A stretch of DNA of 64,000 nt from Notospermus geniculatus (taxonomy: Eukaryota; Nemertea; Pilidiophora; Heteronemertea; Lineidae): assembly GCA_002633025.1 (NCBI GenBank), contig NMRB01000011.1:486150-550149 (forward strand), in the 5' to 3' direction. The stretch's first letter is position 1; every line of letters begins with the position of its first letter. This document shows positions 53,646-63,485 of the stretch, in pieces. Both the position numbers and the translations under genes were made by a program. Under the pieces are notes generated by a model. It saw nothing but the letters and a program-made list of their open reading frames with translations, was not told where the DNA came from and made no database searches.

Positions 53646-53653
53646 TGACGTCA
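53646..53653 (-). promoter_or_regulatory. CRE site upstream of the 53597 start
   Basis: Perfect palindromic TGACGTCA, the CREB/ATF consensus, placed about 50 bases upstream of the minus-strand ATG. Common in vertebrate housekeeping promoters. Function here is inferred. Confidence 0.4.
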
Positions 53654-53768
53654 GAGCTAGTACGTGTAGCATGAACGCTGTGGCACTAGCTTATTATACT
53701 CGGGGAAGCGCGGCGCTAGGGATCGAACACGCTAAAGGTGTTGTTACTCTGACTGTTGGAAAAAGGTT

Positions 53769-54188
53769 GTGATAAAACCCGGAACGAAACGAAACGAAAT
53801 GAAATCATCGAAATGGGCATGATTTGCATAAATTTATTTTCGTTTTATTATCTTATTGTTTGTAATAACGATATTTAGGTGGTTAACAACGTACAGTCGT
53901 TTACGCTTGCTTTATGCACCAACCGAATGCGTGAAGAAAACGCAGAAGAAAAACTGGCGGTAACTTGAGGAGCACCGAAGGCAATTTCGTACACGATGAT
54001 TCTGATTGATTTTGAAATAATAATTCAATTTGATTTTGTGTGGTATGTCGAAAAAAACGTCAATCTCAAGGCGAAAGCATACGTCTGCAACATAATGACA
54101 CTTAATTAGGCGTACGTTAATTCTCAAATTCCTGCGAGTCCCATTTCGATGATTTCGTTTCGTTTCGTTTCATTCCGGGTTTTATCAC
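53769..54188. mobile_element. GTGATAAAACCCGG TIR element
   Basis: 420 bp with inverted ends of about 48 bp: GTGATAAAACCCGGAACGAA, an (A)CGAA run, then ATCATCGAAATGGG. The interior is AT-rich, without a recognisable protein. Confidence 0.9.
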
Positions 54189-54546
54189 TAACCGTTTGAA
54201 AAATGTTGCCGGTGTGCACAGACATTCATGCACTCATGGTCGTGAATGCACACAACAACGAGGCAATTTGTGGTTTTTATTTATTTAAGAAATACCTTGT
54301 TCAACGCTAAAATGACGTATGGTTTATAAAGGCACAGCTTAGGGGCGGATACAGTCATAACGAACCAACATAAAGTAAATCGTATGATGTTATCTCGTTT
54401 GTTCATTCAGGTGAAAGTACGGATATTCTTCAAATGATCCGGTACAGAATACATTTGTGCAAAAAATCGTTGTTGTCGTCTGGGTATTAGAAAAAAGACG
54501 CCAGTCATGCTGCGGTTAAAAAAACGGGACCACAGAGAAAATAATA
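54189..54546. other. No gene seen
   Basis: Unique sequence. Confidence 0.3.
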
Positions 54547-54819
54547 GGGAGGTTTCGCAAATCTGACGAAACACGAAGTACGAAATACGAAATTCAACTT
54601 CATTTCCAGGACCTAATGTATTTCTGGAGATGGTTGCTACGACAAATGTCCCTGCTGCCAGTGCATCTTTTAACATATCATGTATAAGACCGAGAGAGTT
54701 ATGGTGCATATTGAATTTTTAAATTTCCACTTCGTATCTAGGAAGTGGAAACGAAAGATAAATTTCAAACTTTAATATACACCGTAACTCTATCGGTCTA
54801 ACGTCATACGCTAAAAGAT
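54547..54819. repeat. FB1 foldback element, copy 7, right arm truncated
   Basis: GGGAGGTTTCGCAAATCTGA preceded by TA. The centre is intact. It stops at CATACGCTAAAAGATG, losing about 120 bp of the right arm. Confidence 0.85.
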
Positions 54820-55270
54820 GTACGTAGTAAATCGGGTCCATTCGCCGACAACGTAGTTAGTCCCTTGGGTTGGAGAGTGGCGTGGTGATGCCGGCTGTCG
54901 AGAAAAAGTGACAGTACCATAGTCCTTTAACAACTGCTGATTCTTGCCTAGTTTTGTCGGAGCTGGTCAAATTTTTCAAAACCATTTTTCGTTCATCAGT
55001 GTAAAAAACGTCATTGCCCTGATCATAAAATTCTTCTGTTCAGTGGCTTCCTTAACTGTATGGGCCTTGTTATAAGGCAATATCAACTTCGTCACTTGAA
55101 AATATTAGACATCACTCTCTCTAAAGATGTCTTCAAAAAAGCACAGGAATTGAAACATCTGACAGACACATGCCAACTACATTTTACAAGTCATGATTAA
55201 GATAATGACGAATGGAGGTTTATTGTATGATTGTCATGATTATTTAAAGATCTTGTCATCTGCACTAAAC
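54820..55270. other. No gene seen
   Basis: Unique sequence. Confidence 0.3.
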
Positions 55271-55526
55271 CTAGGAATCCACCATTGATTTTCAAGCTGA
55301 TTTTGCGTTGCGACTTGCTTTGCAACTGGGTTGCGCTGCAACCTGACTTGGCACTCGATCACCGTAGTGGACTCGCTAGGCGTGATTTCCACCAATGGCG
55401 AAGATGTGGTCAATTTCAGTCGGCAATTGGTCGGCGACCGTTATCAGTTCCTTGCGGTCGTATTCAATCGCAGGTAGCAGGTTGCAAAGCAAGTCGCAAC
55501 GCAGAAAATCAGCAGTGGATTCCTAG
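55271..55526. mobile_element. CTAGGAATCCAC TIR element
   Basis: 256 bp with ends CTAGGAATCCACCATTGATT and AGTGGATTCCTAG. Inner pairs CTGATTTTGCGTTGCGACTT and AAGTCGCAACGCAGAAAATC. Confidence 0.85.
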
Positions 55527-55592
55527 CCCCAAACCTATTCGCTGTAGTTTGCGAGGTCCCCGACAAGCTTCCGACATCTATTTTTCGGTCAT

Positions 55593-55719
55593 TATTTGAG
55601 AGCCTAGTGGTTATCACTCTGTAAACTGAATACACACACTGTTACAAAATAAACCAGCCAAAACACGCGGAAAATGATGTGCAATGGTACACTCTGCGCA
55701 TGCTCCTACTTGATTTTTA
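55593..55719 (+). repeat. ~127-bp direct repeat, left copy
   Basis: GTTATCACTCTGTAAACTGA, ATACACACACTGTTACAAAA and TCTGCGCATGCTCCTACTTG recur at 56148-56273 in the same orientation, flanking the AGCTCACC repeat. GCCTAGTGGTTATCAC is A-box-like. Confidence 0.85.
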
Positions 55720-56146
55720 GCTCACCTGGGGTGAGCCTTTGTCGTGGTGCAGCATCCGGATTTGTGATTTGACCTACTTATCAAGGTCACAGAGGTCAAA
55801 GCTGAAGATTTTGCCATTTGGTGGCACGTTTCGTAATAGCTGATCCTATTGATCTGAAACTTGGTACATTTAAACCCCTGTGTCAGATGACCTGTGACAC
55901 CAAGTGTCGGTCCAAATCGATTCTTTGGTGGCCGGTGGCCAAAACGAAAACTCAAACGTACAATAATTCCTAAATTAACGACAAGGTCGTCTCCAAGTTT
56001 TATCATCGAAGCATACATGTATTTAACGGGTTTTCGATTTGACCTACTTTTCAAGGCAAAGGAGGTCAAAGTTCAAAATTTTGCCATTTGGTTGGCACGG
56101 CGGTTCCTGGTTATTTTTGACCTCGTATCTTCCGACTTGATGTGAT
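55720..56146 (+). repeat. AGCTCACC repeat family copy with DR3
   Basis: AGCTCACCTGGGGTGAGCC at the start, then TCTGAAACTTGGTACAT and CACCAAGTGTCGGTCC. 55784-55798 is AGGTCACAGAGGTCA. A degenerate second pair is near 56050. Confidence 0.75.
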
Positions 56147-56147
56147 C

Positions 56148-56273
56148 ATTTGATAGCCCAGTGGTTTACGTAGTAACTGAATACACACACTGTTACAAAA
56201 TAAACCAAGTCAAAACACACGGAAAACGATGTGCAATGATACATGTACGCTCTGCGCATGCTCCTGCTTGATT
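56148..56273 (+). repeat. ~127-bp direct repeat, right copy
   Basis: About 90% like 55593-55719. Could be a TRIM-like long terminal repeat pair or a tandem duplication. No primer-binding site or polypurine tract was recognised beside the copies. Confidence 0.85.
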
Positions 56274-57033
56274 TTTCTGTGTTTCGACGGTGACGTCACG
56301 TACAATATCGTAATAATCCCATACTAGGTTTTTGCGCATCGTATAGACGTGGTAAATGTACGTGGATGCAAAATTTGATTTGTCAGTTTGGTGTCCACAC
56401 ACACAGGAAGCACTTCACTTTTTGCTGATCATCAAAGCGGAGGACTTTTTCCACTGCCGGAGGAATGGACAGTAACAAATCAATTTGAAGACCGCCTCGA
56501 ACATCCTCTTTGAACACTGATCTGGTCGGCTTTCGCGAAGCGGACATCGATTGAGCTAAAACTGCAGCTAGAATTGGATGCCAGTGTCAATTTGAAGCGT
56601 TTTATGCAGGGTAATCTGGTTTTGTCAAGTCTTATAGTACGATGCTACTTCTCCGTGTACTCCATCAATCGAGATAATCAAATCGAAAAAAACCTTCGTC
56701 TCTTTGCACGGTAACCAAATTTTATCGACGGCTGATGAAACGCAACGAACTGGAAAAAAGCATTCCAGCTGCAAACTGTTTTCACCAAATGCTGCTGAAT
56801 CAGCAGAAAAAGAAGGAAGCAAGAAGCAGATGAGCAAAAATAACCTCCTGTCATTAAGAAAACGTACGGATGTCAACTACAAATACTCGGCATTTTACGG
56901 TTGATTTTCCATCTTCACTGCCAGCGTTCCGCCTAATCCATCACCACCTGCTGCCGCTGTCACAGCAGCCAAACAATTACTAAATTGATGGCAGAATCGG
57001 TTTCTTATTCCCTCTCATCTTTTCATTACCTAG
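56274..57033. other. No exon recognised; pyrimidine tract at right edge
   Basis: An 83-codon minus-strand frame (56625-56876) has a hydrophobic start resembling a signal peptide but begins with TTG, not ATG. 57001-57033 is a good acceptor: TTCTTATTCCCTCTCATC then CATTACCTAG. Confidence 0.35.
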
Positions 57034-57132
57034 GACGAGCGGTGGAAGATTCCTGCAGGGCTTTCTTGTAAATGGACATTCCATTCGTACGGCGATGGCG
57101 GAGCAGGTCAGACTAATCTTTCTCTTGGTCAG
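57034..57132 (+). CDS. Candidate internal exon, unknown protein
   Basis: 99 nt (33 codons, phase 0-0) between a polypyrimidine tract ending CCTAG and the consensus donor CAG|GTAAGT. One frame is fully open and reads DERWKIPAGLSCKWTFHSYG then DGGAGQTNLSLGQ. Good splice sites on both sides plus an open frame of exact codon multiple make this the best exon-like segment in the window. I do not recognise the family, and no neighbouring exon could be joined. It might be inside an undetected repeat. Confidence 0.4.
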
Positions 57133-57163
57133 GTAAGTGGTCTCTGATTTCCTTATTACCTGT

Positions 57164-57413
57164 AATACCCCCATCACACTGAAGTCGTTCTCAAAACGTC
57201 CTGCCCCGTCCTAAAAAAATCGTAAAACGGGCTAGAACGTGTACCCTTGGCCAAATAATGCTTCGATGTACTGGAGCACCCTTCCCATCCACGAAGTTCG
57301 TAAAAAGACTGTAAAAAGTTGCCACTACGTCCACTCCGTTCGCACACCGTTTGAGCCCGTTCGGCAAAATTTTCAAGAACGTACTGAGAACTAGCTCAGT
57401 GTGATGGGGGTAT
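57164..57413 (-). mobile_element. ATACCCC/TCACACTGA element, copy 4
   Basis: Reverse orientation relative to 19163 and 19411. Ends ATACCCCCATCACACTGAAG and CTCAGTGTGATGGGGGTAT. It sits 31 bp after the 57132 donor. Confidence 0.9.
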
Positions 57414-57458
57414 AAGTCTCTCACATCCAACAGCTTTCGAAACTTTTCGTAACTCTTG

Positions 57459-57459
57459 N
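57459..57459. other. Single N
   Basis: One ambiguous base. Confidence 1.
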
Positions 57460-57511
57460 TACTCTGATTTCCCGCCCAGGACGGTATTGGGACGCGGGTA
57501 CAGTAGTTTAG

Positions 57512-57612
57512 TCTTGCAACGGCCCGGTTAGGCCTACGGCAATATTTAGCGAGGATTCCTCTCATTATATGTAGGCTTGCTCGAACAATAGGTGAATCAT
57601 CGCGAAACGTTT
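57512..57612. repeat. Decayed relative of the CGCCCGGTTAGG hairpin MITE
   Basis: TTGCAACGGCCCGGTTAGGC and ACAATAGGTGAATC are recognisable. The right arm is badly decayed. Confidence 0.5.
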
Positions 57613-57708
57613 TCGTAGTTTGGGCCAAGGGCTCACAATTTTTCGCTTCTCGCCCTTGCTAAAGCGGGTGATCCACTGTTGTGAGCGTTAACGTTAACGT
57701 ATGGTTTC

Positions 57709-57958
57709 TTAAGGGCTCCGCACACTAGCGACTAAAATGGGGGCGACTACCGATGCGACTAGTACGTCGCCTGCGATATTTACCTTTGAGATGGATCAGT
57801 GATGTTTTCCACCACATCACTGATCTTCCAAGGAGGCATTTGTTGCAATCGAGTCAGCAAAAATTGTAAAAACTGAAAATATGTTAGTCGCTTCGGTGGT
57901 CGCAAGGCCGGTCGCCTAGAAAATCGCTCGAAAAATCGCTGGTGTGCGGAGCCCTTAA
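57709..57958. mobile_element. AGGGCTCCGCACAC TIR element
   Basis: 250 bp with ends TTAAGGGCTCCGCACAC and GTGTGCGGAGCCCTTAA. Inner GATCAGTGATG/CATCACTGATC hairpin. TTA/TAA flanks suggest PIF/Harbinger. Confidence 0.85.
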
Positions 57959-58300
57959 AACTCACTATCGCGACAGCTTGACGCTGGCGATACATGTATG
58001 TCAGTGCTAAAATTAACTCCAATATAACCCACCTTTATCCAGCGATAGTGAACACTTGTACTCCATTCCCTCAATATTGCACTTCACGGCAAATTAAACC
58101 ATCAAATTTCTATTTCAAGTATAAATTACCACTTAAGATTGCCAATTATAAAAAAAACTATGGAAGAATGTCTGCCTCTCTCACTTGTACGAGTTTTTCC
58201 TGTGTGGCATAAAAGGTGCCCCTCACTACAGGATATCCCAAACAGTTTTATCGCGTTAATTAGGTTATGGGAGCCAGATCGCGATTACGAATTGGTACTA

Positions 58301-58452
58301 GGGAGGTTTAGAAATCAAACGATAAACGTACACTTTACTACAACGTTATTTTTCACACTACATATTAACCAGATTTTATATTGCATTTTCGGTACAAAAA
58401 TATAAACGTTGTCGTTAACGTTTACGTTTATCGTTTGATTTCTAGACCTCTC
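58301..58452. repeat. TA-MITE, copy 6
   Basis: Ends GGGAGGTTTAGAAATCAAAC and GATTTCTAGACCTCTC, with TA on both sides. Confidence 0.9.
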
Positions 58453-58820
58453 TATTGTCAATTACCGACGCCAGACGTGAGGGAGGGTGATGCTGTGAAG
58501 CGCTTTGAGGCTGTATTACAATGAAAAGCACTGAATCGAAGTGGTGGTGGGGGGGGGGGGCAAACAACCGTGCAAATAGTTTGAAAATCTGTCGTTCCTG
58601 TGCATCCTTTGTCGATTTCAATATTTGGAGACGTGGGCCTAGCACATGGGCTCGTAAGGCCTGATTGGCTTTTATGACTGTTTGGTACATTTGAGAGGTT
58701 TTGGACGAGATATTTGGGGAAGAAATAAACCCGACTTGCATCATATTATCAAGAATGTATTCTTGATATTATTGATATCCGACTTCTTAGAAAGAAGTTA
58801 CGGTATAGCAACAAACACTT
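58453..58820. other. G-run; no gene seen
   Basis: 58548-58560 is a run of G. Nothing else recognised. Confidence 0.35.
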
Positions 58821-58956
58821 AAGGCTGATTCATACTCCGTCCGGATTTTGCGCCGACTATGATCAATTTCACTGCGTGTGCACATTCACGTCGTGGAAAC
58901 CTGCGATCAGTTTCATGCGCTTGACGGTCCGCAAGCGAGTATGAATCAGCCCTTTA
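58821..58956. mobile_element. AAGGCTGATTCATACTC MITE
   Basis: 136 bp with ends AAGGCTGATTCATACTC and GAGTATGAATCAGCCCTT and inner TGCGATCAG/GATCA words. Confidence 0.85.
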
Positions 58957-58968
58957 GTAAAAACACCT

Positions 58969-59400
58969 TTGGTCTATACTCTTGTACACCAAATTCACAG
59001 TTGTACATGTAAGTCACAGAGGTCTAGCATTGCCAGAGTCCACCTTCTCTTGTTGGTGATGGTCGGCATTGCTCACCACACAGCAGGCTTTGAATCGAAG
59101 TCATGCACTGACGCTTTTGATATCATAATCTTTGAGGAGCTAGATCCCCCAGTGGCAAAGCCAGATGTTTGTGATCGCATAACTGTGAATTTTGAGCATT
59201 TTTATGAAGTCGTAGACTTCATATTGCTGTACGTGGGCCGTGTCGTGTCGTGTGTGTCTGTAGCTTCCAGAAGCCTCGTTCCTCTGGCTTACAGCTGTAT
59301 AATTTCCGAGGGCCCAATGCACATCACTAACACCTGGAGACGAGGCGGGTTTTCTGAACCAAAGTACAGCTTTTGGGATTGTGTACATCCGCTGTTATAA
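58969..59400 (+). other. 143-codon open frame, unknown, overlapping a repeated segment
   Basis: An open frame without a recognised domain. Bases 59052-59165 are paralogous to 11790-12040 (inverted), where the same frame is broken by stops and a MITE. Either a dispersed repeat gives a chance frame, or a coding segment was duplicated and its 11.8-kb copy decayed. Neither reading can be chosen from sequence alone. Confidence 0.25.
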
Positions 59401-59539
59401 TAAAGCTCCGGGTTGTGGGTCTCAGATGGTGACCGTCCTATCTTATTTTTATCATTCTGTCAACCATACATTTTTATTCAATAATAATAACAACGGAGGT
59501 TTTTGTATTTTTGCCGTTGTTACTGAACTTGTAACCTGA

Positions 59540-59648
59540 GGCGCTGGTTTCGTCGAATCCGGCGCGCACGTATACAATGTAATACAACATGGCGACAGGA
59601 TTCGAGGAGCGTCGAAGTGGTGCGATAATTCAGGACAAAACTACCGCG
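59540..59648 (+). CDS. Candidate promoter and first coding exon (ATG 59589)
   Basis: CpG-rich leader (CGTCGAATCCGGCGCGCACG) followed by ACATGGCGACAGGATTCGAG. The frame from ATG 59589 reads MATGFEERRSGAIIQDKTTA and ends at GCG|GTATGT, an acceptable donor at 59649 (phase 0). Context and donor suggest a true gene start on the plus strand. The peptide is not recognised and the next exon is not identified. Confidence 0.4.
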
Positions 59649-60629
59649 GTATGTTTGATAGGCCTACAACGTTTGAAGTATTCGGGGCATGTATGGTACA
59701 TTTGTTCACTTCGTCATATCTAGGCCCAGGTAGGCTAGATATTTCGTGGTTACTTTAAAGAGAATCATGAGAATATTGTCGCTGCATTGACATTGTCAGC
59801 CAGCTGGCTATGTGCATGATGATCGATGTGGGCTAGGGCTAGGCGTGTCTGTGTGTGTGTAGTAGGCCTACTGCTGTGCATCTGTACATTGGTGGAGTGC
59901 ATGTACATGTAGGCCTATACATGTAGGCCTACATGTGTATATCACATAGGTATAGGCCCTACATTTGTCAGAACGTCCACGGCGCACTTCGGTCAGAACG
60001 TCCACGGGTCTTTTGGTCAGAACTTCCACGGGATCGTCCACTCCGACTCAAGCACGGTTGAGAAAATTTATTCAAGTTTGACAAAGATTTATTTAAGGAA
60101 TTTAGATTGATACTAGAAGTATTATCGATCGTTGAGATGCCATGCTAGCCAGCTCTAGCTGTGTTAGTGTGTAGGCCTACATGCCAACATGGTGTAGGCT
60201 AGCCTAGTTATTGTTCGTTGGCGGAGTCAATCGTCAGCTGTTCACCAATGATATTACTCTCTCGTCTCACACTCAGGACACAATGTAGGCCTATTAAAAT
60301 AAATTAGTAGCCTAGTCCTACTGGGGTAGCAGATTATGGTATACTTCTAGTAGGCCTAGGCATTTGACAAATGACTTTGTTCGTATTGTTTTGTGTAGGC
60401 GTAGACCTTTACAATGGCATTGGCTTGTCTGCGGTGCTCATTATTTTGGTCTCGCAAAATCTTTTCATTTTTTCAGGTCTTCATCATTATTACTATCCAC
60501 ACTTAGGTCGGATCTGGCTTGGACTTGAAAAGTGTCTGAAGAACCGTGGTTTGCAAATGTCGGAGCGACTTGGATTTAATACGGTAGCCTAGAGGCATAC
60601 CGAATGCGATCCAACCTTAGCCTACGGTC
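59649..60629. other. Possible intron; tandem GGTCAGAACGTCCACGG
   Basis: 59967-60031 holds three near-copies of GTCAGAACGTCCACGG. Dense TAGGCCTAC and ACATGTAC words lie at 59890-59960. A pyrimidine tract ending TTTTTTCAG at 60476 precedes an open stretch to 60592 (LHHYYYPHLGRIWLGLEKCL), but its phase 1 does not fit the 59648 donor. Confidence 0.35.
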
Positions 60630-60775
60630 ATACCGAACGCGAATTCGCATGCGACAGGGCAACGCATGCGATTTATGCTTTGAGAGTCTTTGTTTGTGTT
60701 CAGTGCGGCGGAAATAAAAGCTTTGACGCACAGGACGACGAATCGCGTTCAGTATAGGCCTATCCGTAGCCTTAG

Positions 60776-61099
60776 TTACTTTCCACCGCGTTGGTAGAAG
60801 ATAGCTCTCTGGTGAATGACATTGCGCTTGGGAATGAAGTGGTCATCAAACTTCTTCATGACGGTATCAAAAATCAACTCTGGATTTTCCACTCCCTGGA
60901 CTGGCTCAAACGTAAATGACTTATAAATGGTCTCCGCCTGTATACCCATCGCATACAGCAAAGTGTTTGTCTGCACATCGTCTGTATCCTTGATCAGACC
61001 GATAGCAACACGGTACCTCATGAACCGTTGCTTCCAATCCGGCCACCCCGACGGCCTGGAAAAGTCGAAATTTTCCGGAGGGTTGAACTTCGGCGGCAT
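60776..61099 (-). pseudogene. Retrotransposon Gag-like N-terminal fragment (Ty3/gypsy type)
   Basis: 107 codons from ATG 61099. Residues 11-30 read FDFSRPSGWPDWKQRFMRYR, followed by a YAMG segment and FDDHFIPKRNVIHQRAIFYQ. This is the start of the capsid-like Gag found in Ty3/gypsy retrotransposons and in K02A2.6-like host annotations, with its conserved W..WK..F..Y..A and H/F-x-P-x-N-x-x-Y/H spacing. Full Gag proteins continue for a few hundred residues to a zinc knuckle; here a stop follows QRGGK, so zinc knuckle, protease and polymerase are missing. Almost certainly a truncated or decayed element. Confidence 0.7.
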
Positions 61100-61199
61100 C
61101 CTGACGTGCTCTTACCACTTCAACTCCTTTTTGGAACAAAATCTTGTTAAAATATTACTTTTCTCTGGTTTTTTAAACGGTTTTCACCGCTGTCACCAT

Positions 61200-61301
61200 G
61201 TTTAAAGACCGAGCCGAACGCTGGTTGCGATTCAACTGATGCCGACGCTTTTATTCAGATCATGACGTCAACAATACATGAACGATGACGTTGGTCATTG
61301 G
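61200..61301 (-). promoter_or_regulatory. Promoter-like block upstream of the Gag-like ORF
   Basis: On the minus strand, in order: CCAAT (61301-61297), CRE TGACGTCA (61270-61263), AATAAAAG TATA-like (61255-61248), then about 150 bases to the Gag ATG with a short upstream ORF starting ATGGTGACAGCGG at 61200. Order and spacing suit a pol II promoter. Inference only. Confidence 0.35.
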
Positions 61302-61445
61302 CGACACGCAGAACCGTGACGCGGCGTAGTTCAATGGTTCAACGCAAGTGGCGCTGAATGATAAACGCATTATCATTACACACTGCACGCAAACAGAAGG
61401 CTCGCAAAGCATAAATCGCATGCGTTGCCCTGTCGCATGCAAATG

Positions 61446-62723
61446 TGCATGTGATAGGCCCCTAGGCTTACACATTAGACTAAATAGACTGTTATATGTA
61501 TACAATGTAAATTTATTGTTGTTACTGATGGGTACCAATTCTATTAATAAATTTTCATTTGTTGTTAAAAAATTTTCAATTTCTCGTTTATTCACTGACA
61601 TCCTACTGCAATCCTACGTCTACAATACTTCGTCCTTCAACTATAGGCATCTTCGATATTTTTATCAAAGGCTGATCTGCTCACCATTGCGTTACACTGC
61701 ACATCACCCTTCGAGAAATAGACCAGTCCGCGGCATTTCCGCTGCCTCTCGAAGAGGAGGCCAATCAGAACTGGTGGTGTCAAATTACCCAGTGAGCCGA
61801 AGACCCGATATAAAGTGCAATCTTATTGGTCAACCTGTTGAGCTGTAACGCAGTGATGACCAGATCGATCTTCGATTATCGAAGATGCTACTAGGCCTAT
61901 GTTACTATTAAATGCAGTATCACGTACATGTAGCCTACAGCACACTGACAACGACTTCATGGCTGGCCTTGGCCAGCTCTAGTTTATCTCAGCTGACCAA
62001 AGGTCAGCAGAGCTAGTCAAATAACTATACAGTGGCGTCAGTCTGTCACTCCATCCGTTCAACTATGCCCGGCGTTTTGTAACCGTAACGGCAAGAGACT
62101 TTTAAGTTCAACTGAAGATAGCCCTGGGTCAACTCTGCTAGGAGACAAAAAATCAGCACGATCTGACCTCTATTAGGCTCTCCAGGGGGCGTTTTGCGTA
62201 AAATGAAATATCGCAATGTCTCAGCCCCTGTGATAAATATGAGACAAAAGTGATGGGATAGATAGGTTGATATTTTCTCTACATCAGTTAAAAGGGAAGT
62301 TAATGCCATATCTGTCCACCAGGGGGCACTAAATTCAACAAAATATATAACAGAGGTGTACTTGAATTTCCCGCCCTTTTAACTGTTGACCTCTCAGTCA
62401 TAATGGGCAGTTTCTGACATTCATTACTATTGTGAGTTCTGCATTCAGATTATTGAGGGGTCTAATAATTAAGGTGTTTATATAGGCCTATCTAAATTCA
62501 CCAAGGATTGTAGGCATATCATATGATAATATTTTTTATCAACCCCTTGCCACCCAAGAGGTAAAATATCTGTCAACTAACAGTTGACTGACTGGGCCAT
62601 CGCGAGTCACGAAGGATTGTATCATGTGATATTAACAAGCCTAGTAATATTGACAAGAGGCCCATCGGCCTGGCGCTCAGCTGATATTCTAGGCCTAGTC
62701 TGGTCGGATTAAATATTGTTAAA
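61446..62723. other. No gene seen
   Basis: Unique sequence. A 166-codon frame (61348-61848) begins within the inverted arm and matches nothing known to me. GCTGACCAAAGGTCAGC at about 61991 is a palindromic AGGTCA pair. Confidence 0.35.
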
Positions 62724-62845
62724 GGTTAATATTGTATGACACCACTCTTGGTGAATCGAGATAGATGCCTTGTATTAGACCACTTGAGTGGTCTAATAAG
62801 GCATCTATCTCGATTCACCAAGAGTGGTGTCATACAATATTAACC
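62724..62845. repeat. 122-bp near-perfect palindrome
   Basis: Two ~60-bp arms (GGTTAATATTGTATGACACC, ACTCTTGGTGAATCGAGATA, GATGCCTT) differ only by a 2-base indel and one base near the loop CTTGAG. Confidence 0.9.
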
Positions 62846-63200
62846 GCAGTTGTGAGTCGCGCCCCCTTCGGTTTACTCGCTCATCACAACTGCTTAACTT
62901 CGTAAAATTCGCCGCGTTTGTTCAACAGATGGCGCTGAGAGAGTCGACCAATGAGAGCGCCGACCAACCGGTAACCAAGCTGGCCTGAGACACTTTTTCA
63001 TTGGCCAAGCGGTTCGTAGCCATGGTAGCACAAGAACATCCGTTGCCAACGGGCCAAAGAGTTCTGAAAGCAGCGTGCTGATAGGCTGTAAAACTCGCGC
63101 CAGGCCCTGACGCCATCTGTTGACAAAACGCGGCGACTTACACGAAGTAAAGCAGTTGTGGAGAGCGGGTAAACCGAAGGGGGCGCGGTACACAACTGCG
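62845..63200. mobile_element. CGCAGTTGTG TIR element with ~90-bp arms
   Basis: Ends CGCAGTTGTG and CACAACTGCG. The arms pair with small loops through CGCGCCCCCTTCGGTTTAC, CACAACTGCTT, CGCCGCGTTTTG and ACAGATGGCG. It touches the 62724-62845 palindrome on the left without a gap. Confidence 0.85.
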
Positions 63201-63204
63201 TAGG

Positions 63205-63485
63205 GAGTTTACCGAAGTTGTGGATCGAGTGGTGGATAACAAATCAGAAGATCGACGGTTCGAGTCCCGTCTAAATGACTACAATTTTTTTTTCTTTGAG
63301 TAGTGTAAGAGGTATCCGGAGATGTTGACAGCTCTGTTGCCTGAAGACAAATAAGGTGGCGCCCTCCTGGCGTCGTGGGGTACATGTATATCATGTTCTG
63401 AGCCTTCGTTTGAGGTGTCTGCAGGGCCTCTGCAATTCTCTTGCTCGTCGCATGGGGGCTTTTTGTTCGGTTACGTCAGCTTTAA
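63205..63485 (+). repeat. SINE S4, copy 4
   Basis: Head ATCGAGTGGTGGATAACAAA with B box GGTTCGAGTCCC, poly-T patch, body AAGGTGGCGCCCTCCTGGCG, end TACGTCAGCTTTAA. Full length. Confidence 0.85.

Larger units (their letters stand above)
60630..61445 (-). mobile_element. Inverted-repeat-bounded unit carrying a Gag-like ORF
   Basis: GCATGCGACAGGGCAACGCA continuing ATGCGATTTATGCTTTG at 60647-60682 is exactly complemented at about 61404-61439, with weaker pairing out to about 56 bases. Between the arms, on the minus strand, lie a promoter-like block and a 107-codon Gag-like frame. LTR elements have direct, not inverted, ends. So either a TIR element captured Gag, or a Gag gene was inserted between MITE copies. 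A second, smaller end pair (CATACCGAACGCG at 60632 and CGCGTTCAGTATAGG at 60745) lies at the left. Confidence 0.55.

Noticed and set aside
56148-56273. LTR of a full retrotransposon
   Set aside because: No coding region, primer-binding site or polypurine tract; only about 680 bp in total.
56625-56876. Secreted 83-residue protein on the minus strand
   Set aside because: The frame opens with TTG, not ATG, and has no upstream initiation or splice support.
60371-60592. Second exon of the 59589 gene
   Set aside because: The acceptor at 60476 looks fair, but its reading frame needs a phase-1 donor whereas the 59648 donor is phase 0.
61348-61848. 166-codon ORF as a gene
   Set aside because: It starts inside an inverted-repeat arm and shows no recognised domain or conserved motif.
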